DNA of 64,000 bases from Chrysomallon squamiferum (taxonomy: Eukaryota; Mollusca; Gastropoda; Neomphalida; Peltospiridae): positions 10,367,351 through 10,431,350 of the forward strand of contig CM022677.1 in NCBI GenBank assembly GCA_012295275.1, read 5' to 3'. A program made the translations under genes and the position numbers. Under the pieces are notes generated by a model that did no database searches, was not told the DNA's origin, and was given only the letters and a program-made list of their open reading frames with translations. Position 1 is the first letter of the stretch. Every line of letters starts with the position of its first letter. Of this stretch, positions 49,660-61,099 are shown piece by piece.

Positions 49660-49850
49660 GATGGACTTTTTTTAGAGAACCTTACGACGGCAACGACGGC
49701 GGCATTAGCAGAGATAATAATAATAAATTTCAGTATAAATAGGACAAGGAAAGAAAACAAAAATAAAAAACCAAAAGGAATAATGAAGTGTACTGGAATA
49801 CTGTTAGGAACAATCCGGTACAACGGCAACGATGGCGACATTAAAACACA
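49660..49850 (+). repeat. Satellite family S, locus 3 (about two monomers)
   Basis: Two cores, cttacgacggcaacgacggcggcatta at about 49681 and ggtacaacggcaacgatggcgacatta at about 49816, are separated by the usual linker (ataataataataaatttcagtataaataggac, aaaggaataatgaagtgtac). Confidence 0.8.
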
Positions 49851-49859
49851 CACATACAC

Positions 49860-50945
49860 ACCTATTTAAAGTGTATATGTGATGTGATTTCATATCATTA
49901 AATTTATTATTTTAATTTTTTTTTTGCTGTTTTATTATGTCATAGCTTTTTAAATTTATATTTATTTTTCAGTTATTGTTATTATCAGTGTCACTTTTTC
50001 TTTATCTATATTATTGTTGTTGTTGGTGTTGTTTGTTGTTGGCGGTGTTGTTAAGTACTCAAAAGTAATTTTCAGTTTAGGAAATAAAGGTTGACTACAG
50101 TTAACTATAACTATGTCAATTAGTCTGAGTTTGACTAACTACTCGGTGCGAGTTGTTACGCTGTTAACAATTACTGTTTATTCGATACCGAATGGGAAGA
50201 CGAGATCTTTCTCATTTCACTAACAACAGTAAGTTATTTTTTTTTAGAACAAATAATTATTCAGCTATTTCTAATACTGCAGAAATTAAACCTGAAAGCT
50301 CCAATTCAGAAATTATAGCTCGACCAACTCATTTATCATTACTATGACCGTTGAGGATATAACCGTCTCATTAGTTTAAAGTTTACAACAACAACAATAA
50401 AATTCTTTGCAAGTTATTATTTTATTGTTTTGGGGAGACTGTCACGGATCGTAAGAAAACAACAGTGACTAAATATTTTAGGCTGCTGTTTTATCCTCTG
50501 GCGTCGTGTTATGATGGCGAAGTAATACTGTTTTTTTTTTTTTTTTTATATCTTTATTATTTGATTAATTAATTAATTAATTTAGTTGTTCTAGCAATAA
50601 GAACAACAACAACCACAATAATAAATATATAATATTAACAATAGAACAAAATTTACATAATAATTGTGACACTTCAGTTCACAACTGGATTGGTGTGAAA
50701 AATATGTACTTTTAAAAAAGCAGGGAACTCTAAGAAATTGCAATTGATAAAATTGCGGGGAATGGTTATGTGATAATAGCGAATTACTTGTCAAACATTA
50801 CAGCCGGTAGTTCAGTATTTCAGTGGGTATATATATATATAGCGTTACCATATTTTCATCAACCAAAGACAGTACAATAGAAATCTATATTCACTACGAC
50901 TATACATCTTTATTTATTCCTCCTTCCAAGTCAAGTTGAAAAAAG
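49860..50945. other. Non-coding, no gene seen
   Basis: A moderately complex stretch at about 50090-50240 ends in a GTAAGT-like donor and could be a non-coding exon, but nothing supports this. Poly-T occurs at about 50530-50547. Confidence 0.45.
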
Positions 50946-50952
50946 CTAAAAC

Positions 50953-51102
50953 TTAAACTCGCTCAATAACGATCCTGCGACCCCCAGAAAAAAGGCTGTC
51001 TACATTATATGGATCCAATTGGTCCTGTAATGTAACACTGTCTATATTACATGAAACAGACTGGTCAGATGATGTATCGTTATCCATGTTACATATAACA
51101 GA
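50953..51102 (-). CDS. Terminal exon encoding 14-residue repeats, unrecognised
   Basis: A minus-strand acceptor (ACAAACCAG at 51111-51103) leads into a 49-codon frame ending TAA (50955-50953). It is made of three 42-bp tandem units: NQSVICNMDNDTSS-like, DQSVSCNIDSVTLQ and DQLDPYNVDSLFSG, then RRIVIERV. The plus strand is also open across the same interval (LSILHETDWSDDVS and LSMLHITDWFVTNK units), as expected when a 42-bp repeat has no stop in either phase. I prefer the minus strand because of the acceptor and the well-formed C-terminus. No family is known to me. Confidence 0.35.
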   Translation of the reverse strand, partial: SVICNMDNDTSSDQSVSCNIDSVTLQDQLDPYNVDSLFSGGRRIVIERV

Positions 51103-51159
51103 CTGGTTTGTAACAAACAAGAAGATGGAAAAGGTCAAGTTCAGAAAACAGTTCAAGTG

Positions 51160-51830
51160 ACAAAGAAATGAAACAACTGGAGTGTGTACTTGATCGACTG
51201 GAGAACGTTGTCTATTCTTGACAGGATTGATTAAACTGGAATTAATGATGGAAGTGAAATGAGTAAAGATGAATTCATTGAGTGACCTGGCTGTGGGTTA
51301 AATAATAGGTGATTTAATATACATTTATGAAAATATGTTTTCTTTAGTTTATTTGGAAACATTACTACTACTCCAATGACCTCTACTGCTACTACTAGCT
51401 ACTACAATTACTACTACTACTAAGAAGAACTGTAATTAATCAAGTGTGAACATTATGTCAGTAATACACATCATAAGGAAGAGTACGTATAAATAATCAA
51501 CATCTAAAAAGTAACACTACAGTTAAATAAAATAACAAAATAACGATCTTCAGTATATAAAGGGAAAATGATAAAGTAATAAATAAAATAAAATAATCAA
51601 ATTAAAAAATTCTTTCAGTTAAGTCATGTTATCTAGATTATCTAGGAAATTAACATGACCATCATCCAAAGTGCCGATGTTAAAATGCCAGGATCGCTTA
51701 ATAAACGATGTTATTACCATTACTGTTTTATAATTATTATTGTTGTTGTTGTTGTCATTAATCCTATTGTGCTTGTTACTGATATTGTTGTTGTTAGTGT
51801 TGTTATTATTATTATTATTGTTGTTGTTAC

Positions 51831-51891
<61 letters not shown>

Positions 51892-52225
51892 GCTCTATGA
51901 CGCATTATATAAAATGTTCTATTCATGAAGGATGATCTTTGACCCCCTCTCTCACTACTGCGTACAAACAACAAAATTTAGTAACTGATATCTCAAAAAC
52001 GTGATTAGATACTAAACTGGATAAAACACTGGGGATCTGTAAACTCGTCTTTTAAAGCCCAAAGTAACAAATCATATTTCGTCTTTTCTTCTCTATGCAC
52101 GCTCAAGTTAGTTGGAGCAAGGGACTGATTCACAATAATCACAGAGGAGGGGAACAGGGCTGGTGCTGAGGCTTCAGCATTTTTAGGATGAGGAACAAAA
52201 CCATATATTATTGTTTCATTTTGTT

Positions 52226-52260
<35 letters not shown>

Positions 52261-52690
52261 TTTTTCACGATAGTAAGTTTGAATTTAATAAACCCTGTCA
52301 TAGTATTTAAAAGAGGTCCTATGCTAAATAAGGCGGTTAAACCAAGTCTTTACTATTATTCCATTAATATACCATTCGATATCCAGACTTAATCAAGATT
52401 TATATCTCATGGAGCAGTATTTTATGAGTCAGTGATTTTTCTGATTTTTGTCGTTCTGCCAGCAGAGAGAAAGATTTCTTATCAGTGTCAGGTCCGTACG
52501 TGAGTTAATCCAATATGCGGTGCGCTGCTGTTGTGTAAATACGTACATACCTGTAATTATTATTTGTTCTAAAGTAAAGACATTCAGAATAAATGACTGA
52601 TAATAATCACAAACATTGTGATTTGATCCGAAATGAATAAACATGATCTGCTAAAGTATGTTTCTATTTTATCTTGCGAAACGAAATCAT
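51160..52690. other. Non-coding, microsatellite-rich
   Basis: It holds ACT-type repeats near 51360-51425, a 100-base (ATT)n run at about 51795-51891 and (TTTA)n at about 52226-52263. A short plus-strand run near 51125-51218 is coding-like (ending LECVLDRLENVVYS), but its start is unsupported. Confidence 0.55.
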
Positions 52691-52692
52691 TA

Positions 52693-52756
<64 letters not shown>
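52693..52756. repeat. (AAT)n microsatellite
   Basis: About 20 nearly perfect units, then aaataaaat and aaat repeats. Confidence 0.95.
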
Positions 52757-53008
52757 TAAAATAAAAAAAATAAATAAATAAATAAATAGATAAAAAATTG
52801 TATAGTAGCAACAACTACTAGTATTAATACTAATACTAATTTTCTTACTATCACTATCACTAAATGTTAACAATAAATTTGTTAATTACTTTTGTTATTT
52901 ATTTATTTATTTTTTAACTAATATATTTATTTACAATTAACGCTTGTGATAAATTTGAGAAAATATTTTCTTTTTACTTCGCTACCCATTTTTGGTCTGT
53001 ATTGAATT

Positions 53009-53799
53009 ACCGTATATACTTTTGTATAAGTCGAATTTTTGGGAGACTATATTAAGGTAATATTTTGGGGGTCGACTTATACATAGGTAATGCTTTTTTA
53101 GCTGTTGCTGAAGAGTCGCCATTTTGACTATTTTTTGCTCCGGGATGCATCTAAAATAATCGTGGTCTTTCAGCTTTTCAAAAATATAATTTTATCGTAT
53201 ACATTTTTTGAAAAATTAAATAACAAAACCAAATATGAATGTAAAACATGATATTCTTCCGTTTAATGACATAAAAATATATTTTAAAGCGAGAAAACCG
53301 TCAGTACGGCGCTATGCCTTACGGCGTCTTGCAATGATCTAGGAATGCAGACTTCTCTGCCAAATTGAACTAAATATCGGTCCTAATTTCATAAACAAAA
53401 CTCACTTGTTTAATTGTAAAGAATTTGATGAAATAATATTGCAATCGTCATTAATATGCACTACCGACAAATTTAGGTATAACGGTAAGTTAGGTCTCCA
53501 TGTTAGACCTATTACATTAAAGAGATACTATTTATGATACATTTAGGCTATAGCTCGTGTAATACATGCATTTACGTTATTATGGTATGTTCGTGCAAGT
53601 TACAGCTCGTGCAAGTTATGTTACAGTAGGCGTACAATGTAGGCCTTCATGGCACTGTCACACTGGTCTAAAAATACTGACGGTGCCTAGAATCTACAGT
53701 CGACTTATACACAAGTAATACCTAAAATGATGCAATTTTTGGTCTTAAAATACACATCGACTTATACATAAGGTCGCCTTGTACACAAGTATATACGGT
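53009..53799. mobile_element. Non-autonomous DNA transposon (~790 bp) with terminal inverted repeats
   Basis: The left end accgtatatacttttgtataag is inverted at the right end (cttgtacacaagtatatacggt). Both are flanked by aatt, with TA immediately outside ccgtatatac, so either a TA or AATT target duplication is possible. A second motif, gtcgacttatacataggtaat, occurs near the left end, and two related copies (tcgacttatacacaagtaat, tcgacttatacataaggtcg) lie near the right end, giving nested sub-terminal repeats. Internal sequence is less AT-rich and has no transposase frame. It is a MITE-like derivative, and the superfamily is not determined. Confidence 0.85.
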
Positions 53800-53809
53800 A
53801 ATTTTTTAA

Positions 53810-54626
53810 TACACTTATGATTGCGTGTGTTGAAAACGTAACTAAACAGGGTCAGGTATGTTTCACCTCGGTAAACAAATAGAATGTAAACTTCTGTTAA
53901 ACTGAACATATACTGACGTGTCAGTTCGTATAATCGTGATTAAATGCCAACTTATTTTTATAGTTGTGTATTATTTCTTTTATTATTTTAACCATATCCA
54001 GTATCATCCAGTTCGACGTACATTTTCAGATTACGATTTTTCCAATGTGTGTGTGTGTGTGTGTGTTTTATATGTCTATGTTTGTTTGTGTGTTTATGTG
54101 TGTATTGTGCGTGTATCTGTTTCTGTGTGTTGTGCTTGTATGTGTACGTGTGTGTATGTGTATGTGTATGTGTGACGATATATATATATATATCACATTA
54201 ATCATATTTATTTATGTTTTTTCTTGTTAAAGTTTGGTTTTCTTTTGTTATATACATCATTATCACGATGAATAACATATTCGAGCGAAAAGGAAGGTGA
54301 TTTAAATCACACATACACATTCACACATATACACATACAAGCACAACACACAGAAACAGATATACGCACAATAAATAAATAAATAATAAAAGTAATATAT
54401 ATATGTGTGCGTGTGTGTGTGGTTTATAAACTAAATAATTCAGTATATTATGGTACATATTTCATTAGTTGACTAATCTAAACACATACTATTTGTTTCC
54501 ATGCATGAATGAGAGAGAGCAATTCTTAAGTGTTTGACAATGTCATGTTCATTCAAGTGCACAAAGGAGTGTCACGTTTATTAAAATTATCACAAATATA
54601 CGCAAACTACAAGTAATATTGTAGTA

Positions 54627-54664
<38 letters not shown>

Positions 54665-54960
54665 CTCTATATATCCTGATTTTCATTCTTTCACTTTATT
54701 TATATATCTTACGAAAAGATCTGAAACCGCATATTCATTATTCAAGTTTAAACATGATGTAAGTCTGGCGGCTAATTGTATTATGTTTCGCCGTCCTTCT
54801 ACAAAACTGTTATTATGTTTATTATTACCACATGCATTTAAAAAATTAATGAACTGCACTAACTATATTAAGGTAGTTGTTACTTTTACTGCTGTTTACT
54901 TTACCACAAGCAATTAAAACTTTTACGATTATTTTTTTTCCCAGAAAAAACAAAAGTGTT
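53810..54960. other. Non-coding with long (GT)n tracts
   Basis: (GT)n-rich sequence at about 54044-54172, (AT)n at about 54178-54193, GT at 54406-54421 and (GT)n at about 54636-54663. The reading frames here are microsatellite artefacts. Confidence 0.65.
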
Positions 54961-54999
54961 CTAGAAAATTTCAAGGCTTCCACCCCTTTATTGAAATTG

Positions 55000-55111
55000 G
55001 TGTATTCCACCACCGGGTGACGTCTGTCAAAACCGACTTCTCCGCTAGCAAACTGACATTGCAGACGAATAGAAGAGAATTTTTTGCAGGTGTTCATTTC
55101 TTAAGACAAAG
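55000..55111 (+). promoter_or_regulatory. Inferred 5'-UTR exon/promoter region of the TRIM-like gene
   Basis: Less AT-rich sequence ends at a strong donor (aaag|GTAAGA at 55112). The next acceptor, AG at 55960-55961, is two bases before the RING start codon. This suggests a non-coding first exon spliced over an 849-base intron. The transcription start is not visible. Confidence 0.4.
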
Positions 55112-55780
55112 GTAAGAAGATTTATTTGTTGTTGTTGTTGCTATTGTCGTTTGTGTAAGATATTATAAAATAAAACTCAGTAATCTAGGTTATTTTCATA
55201 ATAAAATTTCTGTACAAAAGTGTTTGTGTTAGAGTAGAGGGTATGGCTCAATGGTCAGAAAAAAAGTAGTGTCTGGCGATGTGTTGTCGCATTTATCTTT
55301 CTCGATTACTTTATCAATGAATGAAGCCATTTAACTGCAGATTAAGTATTTGTTGAGTTCACGTTAATAAAATAATGTTCAATAACAATCAGCCATTCCT
55401 TCGTTTACTATGAAAATTTTCGTTGTTATTACACTGAATACATTACTTCTGTGAATGTCGGTTTCTTTCATTGTCCACAGTACGAGTTTCATCATTAAAA
55501 TGTGTGAGCTTGGTTACGTAGCATGACACAAATTACCTTTCAGCATTCATGGACATGTCACATTATTTATTTATTTATTTTATGTTTTGCTTCATATAAC
55601 TTATTACAGATCTGTTTTCTTCCTTCTCAAACCTACGTCACAATGTTAAATTTAGCAAGTTTGTAAATCAAATTAACAGTTCTTCTGTTTTCTTATAAAT
55701 AAAATAAACTGAACGAATGAAAAGCTTATAGTTTAATATTATATAATGTTACATTCGCACGTTTATATATTTATTTTATT

Positions 55781-55816
<36 letters not shown>

Positions 55817-55961
55817 TATTTAGTTACCTTTTTCTTCCTCTGTATTTTCTCTTTTATCTTCTCTGATTCTTCTATTTTGTCGCTGTTGTTATTTATTTAT
55901 TTATTATTATTATTATTATTGTTATTGTTATTGTTATTGTTATTGTTATCGTTATTAACAG

Positions 55962-57933
55962 ATATGGCAACAGCCGCAAACTCTGACGATAAACTTTCGT
56001 GCTGCATTTGTACGGAACTTTTCAAGAAGCCCCGAATGTTAAACTGTGGACATTCGTTCTGCACCAAATGCCTGCAGGACTATATAAGTCACAAATACGA
56101 TGACAACGACATACAAATCACCTGCCCATTCTGCAGGCAGAATGTCCACATCCCAGACAGCACGAAACCAGTGTATACGTGGGCAGATCAATTCCCTATA
56201 AACCATTCACTACAGGACGCCGCTAATGATCGGTTACAATCAAAGTTTTGTGAGTCAGCAGCGTTATGTTTAGATTCGTTACAATAAAATATTTAAAATC
56301 ATTTAGTGATTGTTTAACTAAGAATATTTGTGTTATGTATTAATCATGGCAGCCTACAGAAATAGAGGAAATTTTATTTATAACATTTTTCTACTCAGAT
56401 TTTTAAAGCAGTTGATAAAATAAATTCTAAAACTTCACATTGTAGACATATATTTATTAATAATAAGTAGTCCTAGTTAATTAATTAATTGACTGATTGG
56501 TTATTTATTTATTTATTTATTTATTTCAGCTCAAAGGGGAGGTCACATTTCAGTTCTGAGTTCTGTTTCTGAAAGTCTCAAAACCTTTAAAGAAGCTCTT
56601 CAGACAGAGATGGATGATATGATTGAGCAACTTCGCCAAGCCGTCGACCTCAACGTCGTGGACACTGCAGAAGAGGTCAGAAGGATTGGTAACACACTAA
56701 TCACAGATTTTACTGCCGCAGTCCACAAAGAACAAGACAGGCTAATAAGAGAAACAGAAAAATCTCAGAATTTTGTAAACTCAGAAATAGGCAAATTATT
56801 CAATGAACACAAACATCTAATTGAGGAAAACGAAAAAATGATAAAATTGGGGGAAGATTTGCTGAAAAGAAAATCAGAGTCAGATATAAAAATTAACATT
56901 TCAAAATTCACCAAATTTCAAAACACAACTTCCGAGTTTCTGTCCAAATCTCGTTCCCGAATAGAAAAAGCAAAGTTTAAAGTAAATCTGATAAAATCTG
57001 ATAAAAAGGCAGAAATGTCAGTCCACATTGGAGAAATATCCACAAACATCCAAACAGACACACAGATATACACTCTCAAACACACACACACCAGTATCAT
57101 AAAAACACAACGCTCAGACACACAGATAGACAGACTAACAGACACACTCAAACACACAGACACCATTAACATAAAAATACAAAAAGACAAAACAGATCCT
57201 GTTCCGGTTTCCATGCTGGTGACAGGTGCAGACAAAAGTAAAATTGTTGTTAGTGATTTGTACAATGACTGTGTAAAATGTTTTTGTTTAGAAAGAAAAT
57301 CACTGATAAAAAGATACAAAACTACCTCTGAACCATGCGGTCTTGCTGAATCACGTGATCAGCGGGGTGATGTTGTTGTTGTCGTTACTGTGCCAGGCAA
57401 ATATAAAATATTGTTTTTAGATTTGAAACAGTTCAAACTGATCAAAACTGTCCAAACTGATAAAAAGTATCGGTTTATCGCTGTGTTACCTGGCAACCGT
57501 CTCGCGGTCACTGGGTACTTTAGTCAGTGCTTGGACATACTGACAGACAGTGGCCAGCTCATTAATTCTATCTCAACAGATTTGATCCCCAGACCGTGCA
57601 GTCTCACGGTTCACGATCAATGTCTGATTGTTGTGTCAAATGTAAACAGTTTAGTCTGTGTGACGTCATCAGGTGACGTCAAATGGGAGTCACGTGATTC
57701 AGACAAACTGAGAGAGTTGAAAGGTGTTACATGTGACGGAGGGAAATATTTTTGTTGGTGATTTTAATAGAAACTGTGTTGTTCAATTGTCACGAGATGG
57801 TAACATTACACGTGACATCCTCGCAGACCAGAATGGACTGTCCGGACCTTGGTGTGTTTGTTGTGATGACAACAAATTGTACGTGGGAGAGTTCACGGGA
57901 AAAATAAAAATATTTACATGGTGTAAAAAGTAA
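55962..57933 (+). CDS. TRIM-like RING E3 ligase with coiled coil and propeller-like C-terminus, frameshifted
   Basis: Probable E3 ubiquitin ligase of the large mollusc TRIM-like group. Coding exons are 55964-56249 (donor GTGAGT) and 56530 onwards (acceptor ttatttcag), in phase. ATG 55964 begins MATAANSDDKLSCCICTELF. The C3HC4 RING is complete: C13, C16, C28, H30, C33, C36, C54, C57. No B-box follows. From about residue 105 to 230 there is a Glu/Lys-rich coiled coil, then a Thr/His-rich linker (LKHTHTSIIKTQRSDTQIDR) derived from CA-rich DNA. A repeat-containing beta-propeller-like region follows (KIVVSDLYNDCVKCF, YRFIAVLPGNRLAVTGY, SLTVHDQCLIVV). The frame closes early at TGA 57759-57761, while the propeller continues one frame over (NIFVGDFNRNCVVQLSRDG, then KLYVGEFTGKIKIF) to a stop at 57931-57933. 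One surplus base near 57738-57750 explains this. The upstream in-frame Leu-rich stretch before ATG 55964 is intron. Confidence 0.85.
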
Positions 57934-58191
57934 ATTTCAAACAGTCTGCTAATTTAGATTCCCTTAAGACTTTTGTTGAAAGTCCATAGACATTTCTATC
58001 TGATAAATAAACAGAAAATCAGTTATTTATTTATTGTAAAGTAATTAATTTAGTTAATTTGTTTACGTTCTTTATTTTTATTTTTTTTATTATGAATTAC
58101 TTTATCGTTTAACCTTGCTAAGTAACAAAATAGATTTCACTTTAAAACAAACTCAGATTTACTTTTGAAATTTTCACCCAGTTTTGTCATT

Positions 58192-58192
<1 letters not shown>

Positions 58193-58252
<60 letters not shown>
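58193..58252. repeat. (CT)n microsatellite
   Basis: A pure run of about 30 CT units, 260 bases after the TRIM-like gene. Confidence 0.98.
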
Positions 58253-58256
<4 letters not shown>

Positions 58257-58479
58257 CATCTAAACTATTCTATAATTTTGTAGAGGTTTATTTGAAAGAA
58301 TTTGTGCTATTTAAAATATACTTGTACAAACAAAACTGCAATAAAATATTTATATGATAATAAATAAAACTTTTCTGTCTTTATTTCATTTAAACTGTAA
58401 AACTATTTTACATTGTTTCGTGATCTCAAATAAAAAATTTGTTTTGCAATTTCAATTCCATGATGTAAGGCTAATCATT

Positions 58480-58900
58480 TTATTTAGTTAACTAAGATAA
58501 TCAATTCAGATGTTTCAGTTATAAAAGTTAACTATCTCAGTTATTTAGTTAACTAAGATAATCAATTTAGTTGTTTCAGTTATAAAAGTTAATTATCTCA
58601 GTTATTAAGTTAATCAACTCAGTTAATTTTCTGTTAATAAAGTTAATAATTTCATTTAGTTAGCTGCTTTTGCTAAGTGAAGCTAATTCTCCAGGTTAAA
58701 AATGTTAACTGCTTCACTTAGCTGAGTTAGTTACTTCAGTCAGTTACCTCAGTAAATCTCAACAGAGTTAAAGAAGTTAATAATTCAGATTACCTAAGTT
58801 AACAAACTTAATAATTAATAAAGTGAAATATTTCAGTTTTTTAAGTTAAATATTTCAGTTAATAAAGTCAAATATTTCCGTTAACAGTCTCAGTTAATCA
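58480..58900. repeat. Degenerate agttaa-rich tandem repeat with a 61-bp duplication
   Basis: tatttagttaactaagataa starts at 58481 and again at 58542, each followed by tcaatt, gtttcagttataaaagtta and atctcagtta. Shorter degenerate phrases (cagttaataaagttaa) continue to about 58900. Confidence 0.8.
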
Positions 58901-59277
58901 CTGATTTCACTCACTCGGCTTCCTGCTGCAGTCGGCTGATTACTTTTGGGTGTCTGACGTCGGCGCAGACTGTCAGGGATGCTGACGTGAACAACGTAAA
59001 GCAAAGATTTTGGACATTCTTTTAAACTGAAACAGTGAAACAAAATACTGAATCAGGTTTGGTATATTGTATCATGTTGTAGTAGTAGTAGTAGTTCCAA
59101 TGGCAGAATAATAACAACAATAACAATAATAATAATAAAAATAATTGTTGTAGTAATAGTAGTAATTGTAGTATATTATAGTATAATAATAACACTAGTA
59201 GTATTAGCAGCAGTAAGGTAGTAGAAGTAACAGGAGCTGTATAGTAGTAAAAAGAATGAAAACATGATTATGACAAC

Positions 59278-59310
<33 letters not shown>

Positions 59311-59871
59311 CAACAATAATAATAATAAACTTTCAGTAACATTAAAAAGAAACAGCAATAATAGTTTACTATTTACATATTTATGCATATGCAGACAAGT
59401 AGAAGCACACACACACACACACAGAGTAAAGATAATACTACAAAACATACCCACAATCAGAGGTTTTCCTATTTGCTCATATGATCATTTTCTGGATTGG
59501 ATAGTAAACATTTCTGGACCAGTTTATGGTGTCTGCCAGACACAGTTTGTGGATGTCAATTATTTTAATGTTTTACTGTCCTCTGGGACGTGAGTTCAAG
59601 AGTTCTCAGTGGTGTGAGAAGAAAGCTCTGTGCAAACCTGTATTCATTACTGAAATAAAAATAATTTAAAATAAACATGTTTGACGTGAATCCATAGTCA
59701 TTGTGTGTGTGTGTGAGAGAGAGAGCAAACAGAGAAAGAACAGAGAAGAAAGAGAAAAAGAAAAAGAGAGAGAGAAGAAAGAGATTCCTACTTTTAAAAA
59801 TAAAAATAAAAACAAATTATTTAACCAGGCAACTACAACAAAAGTTTCAAATTTCAGCTAATCTAAGCAGA

Positions 59872-60229
59872 ATGACTGATTCTGTGAAATACTATACAAC
59901 TAGCTGAGACATAACTAAATTAATAAACCGTAGTTTAACAAAACTCTGACATACAACATTCAACTGACACTGTGAAATACTACACAGCTAGCTGAGACAT
60001 AACTAAATTAATAAACCGTAGTTTAACAAAACTCTGACATACAACATTCAACTGACACTGTGAAATACTACACAGCTAGCTGAGACATAACTAAATTAAT
60101 AAACCGTAGTTTAACAAAACTCTGACATACAACATTCAACTGACACTGTGAAATACTACACAGCTAGCTGAGACATAACTAAATTAATAAACTGTAGTTT
60201 AACAAAACTCTGACATACAACATTCAACC
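59872..60229 (+). repeat. 88-bp tandem array, about four near-identical units
   Basis: gtgaaatactacacagctag starts at 59884, 59972, 60060 and 60148, exactly 88 apart. Units two to four are almost identical and the first has a few differences, indicating recent amplification. The array ends inside the sequence that immediately precedes the small reading frame at 60230. Confidence 0.95.
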
Positions 60230-60337
60230 ATGGATTATCTGCAAGTTCAACAGGAAAGACAACTCTTTGAAGTTCTCTGTCCCAAACTGGATGCTGAGAA
60301 ATTTGTTAATTTTATGAATGTCTTTGAGTGCAAATAG
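60230..60337 (+). CDS. 35-codon open reading frame of protein-like composition
   Basis: ATG at 60230 in a favourable context (caaccATGG) opens MDYLQVQQERQLFEVL, then CPKLDAEKFVNFMNVFECK and TAG (60335-60337). The balanced composition is unlike neighbouring frames, and it follows directly after the 88-bp array. It could be a first coding exon lacking a visible donor, a remnant, or a true short peptide. No family is recognised. Confidence 0.3.
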   Translation: MDYLQVQQERQLFEVLCPKLDAEKFVNFMNVFECK

Positions 60338-60359
60338 TTCACTTGGATGAAGAGGAGGG

Positions 60360-60462
60360 ATGTTTCTATATAGGTCTCTGAACAAATAACAATAATAACA
60401 ATAATAAAAATAACAATAATAAAAATAATAATAACAATAATAATAATAATATTAATAATATC

Positions 60463-60514
<52 letters not shown>

Positions 60515-60515
60515 A
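60360..60515. repeat. Interrupted (AAT)n/(AAC)n microsatellite
   Basis: aataacaataa-type sequence passes into a pure (AAT)n run at about 60466-60510. Confidence 0.9.
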
Positions 60516-60654
60516 TTAATTAAAATGTTAGATATGATATAATTACAGAAACTGTTAGTCACAAATTTAGTCTCACAAACACACACACATACACACTTTT
60601 TTCTATACAATTTTACTTTAAAAGAAACAAAAATAAAGGAAAGAATACTCTCTC

Positions 60655-60770
60655 TCTATAGTGGTACCTTGACTTACGAGTTTAATTTGTTCTGTGACCG
60701 AGCTTGTAACTTAGTTTGCTCATATATCAAATCAATTAAAATACCATTAATCCGATCCAGCCCCCCCAAA
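60655..60770. mobile_element. Interspersed repeat fragment with ggtaccttgacttacgagtt end
   Basis: The words ggtaccttgacttacgagtt, ttgttctgtgaccgagc, aaatcaattaaaataccatt and ccgatccagcccccc match a repeat type I know to be widespread in animal genomes (non-autonomous DNA-transposon-like). Only one end is clear here. Confidence 0.5.
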
Positions 60771-61099
60771 ACCACCCCATTTTGTTTTCTTAAATAAGAA
60801 AAATGTTTGTATAAAAAAACTAAATAAAAGAGAATGTAAAGAAATAAATTGGTTTTTGTGAAGTGGACAGGGTTAGAGTTTCTCCATCTTTACATGATCA
60901 GAGCTCTGCAGCTTAGAAATTATTTTAACACTGGAGTTACAGCCTTGAGCGACTTTTGCCTGCTTCAAAAACCTTGTTAAGGACTCAGACAATACTGTAT
61001 ATGTTTGTCATCATGAAATGTTGGAAGACAGTTACAATCTTCAATCACTGCCAGGTTAACACATACCACAGGTTTTAACATACCAGTCACTGTGACTTG

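Larger units (their letters stand above)
57940..59870. other. Non-coding, no gene seen
   Basis: Outside the listed repeats it contains AGT/AAT trinucleotide tracts (about 59080-59330), (CA)n at 59408-59425 and purine-rich gagaga sequence (about 59700-59790). The frames here are low complexity. Confidence 0.55.

Noticed and set aside
51655-51974. Overlapping frames rich in Ile or Leu on both strands
   Set aside because: They translate a long (ATT)n microsatellite; similar artefacts occur at 843-1055, 24442-24690, 52584-52873 and 59176-59454.
54639-54917. 92-codon plus-strand frame
   Set aside because: It starts in a (GT)n run and shows no domain or splice context.
55240-55300. Box-A-like tRNA promoter word (tggctcaatggtcaga), possible tRNA-derived SINE
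   Set aside because: No box B or cloverleaf can be found downstream, so a tRNA or SINE call is not supported.
56918-57319. 133-codon minus-strand frame inside the TRIM-like gene
   Set aside because: Antisense shadow of the coiled coil and CA-rich linker.
59701-59907. Arg/Lys/Glu-rich plus-strand frame
   Set aside because: It is generated by purine-rich gagaga/gaaa repeats.
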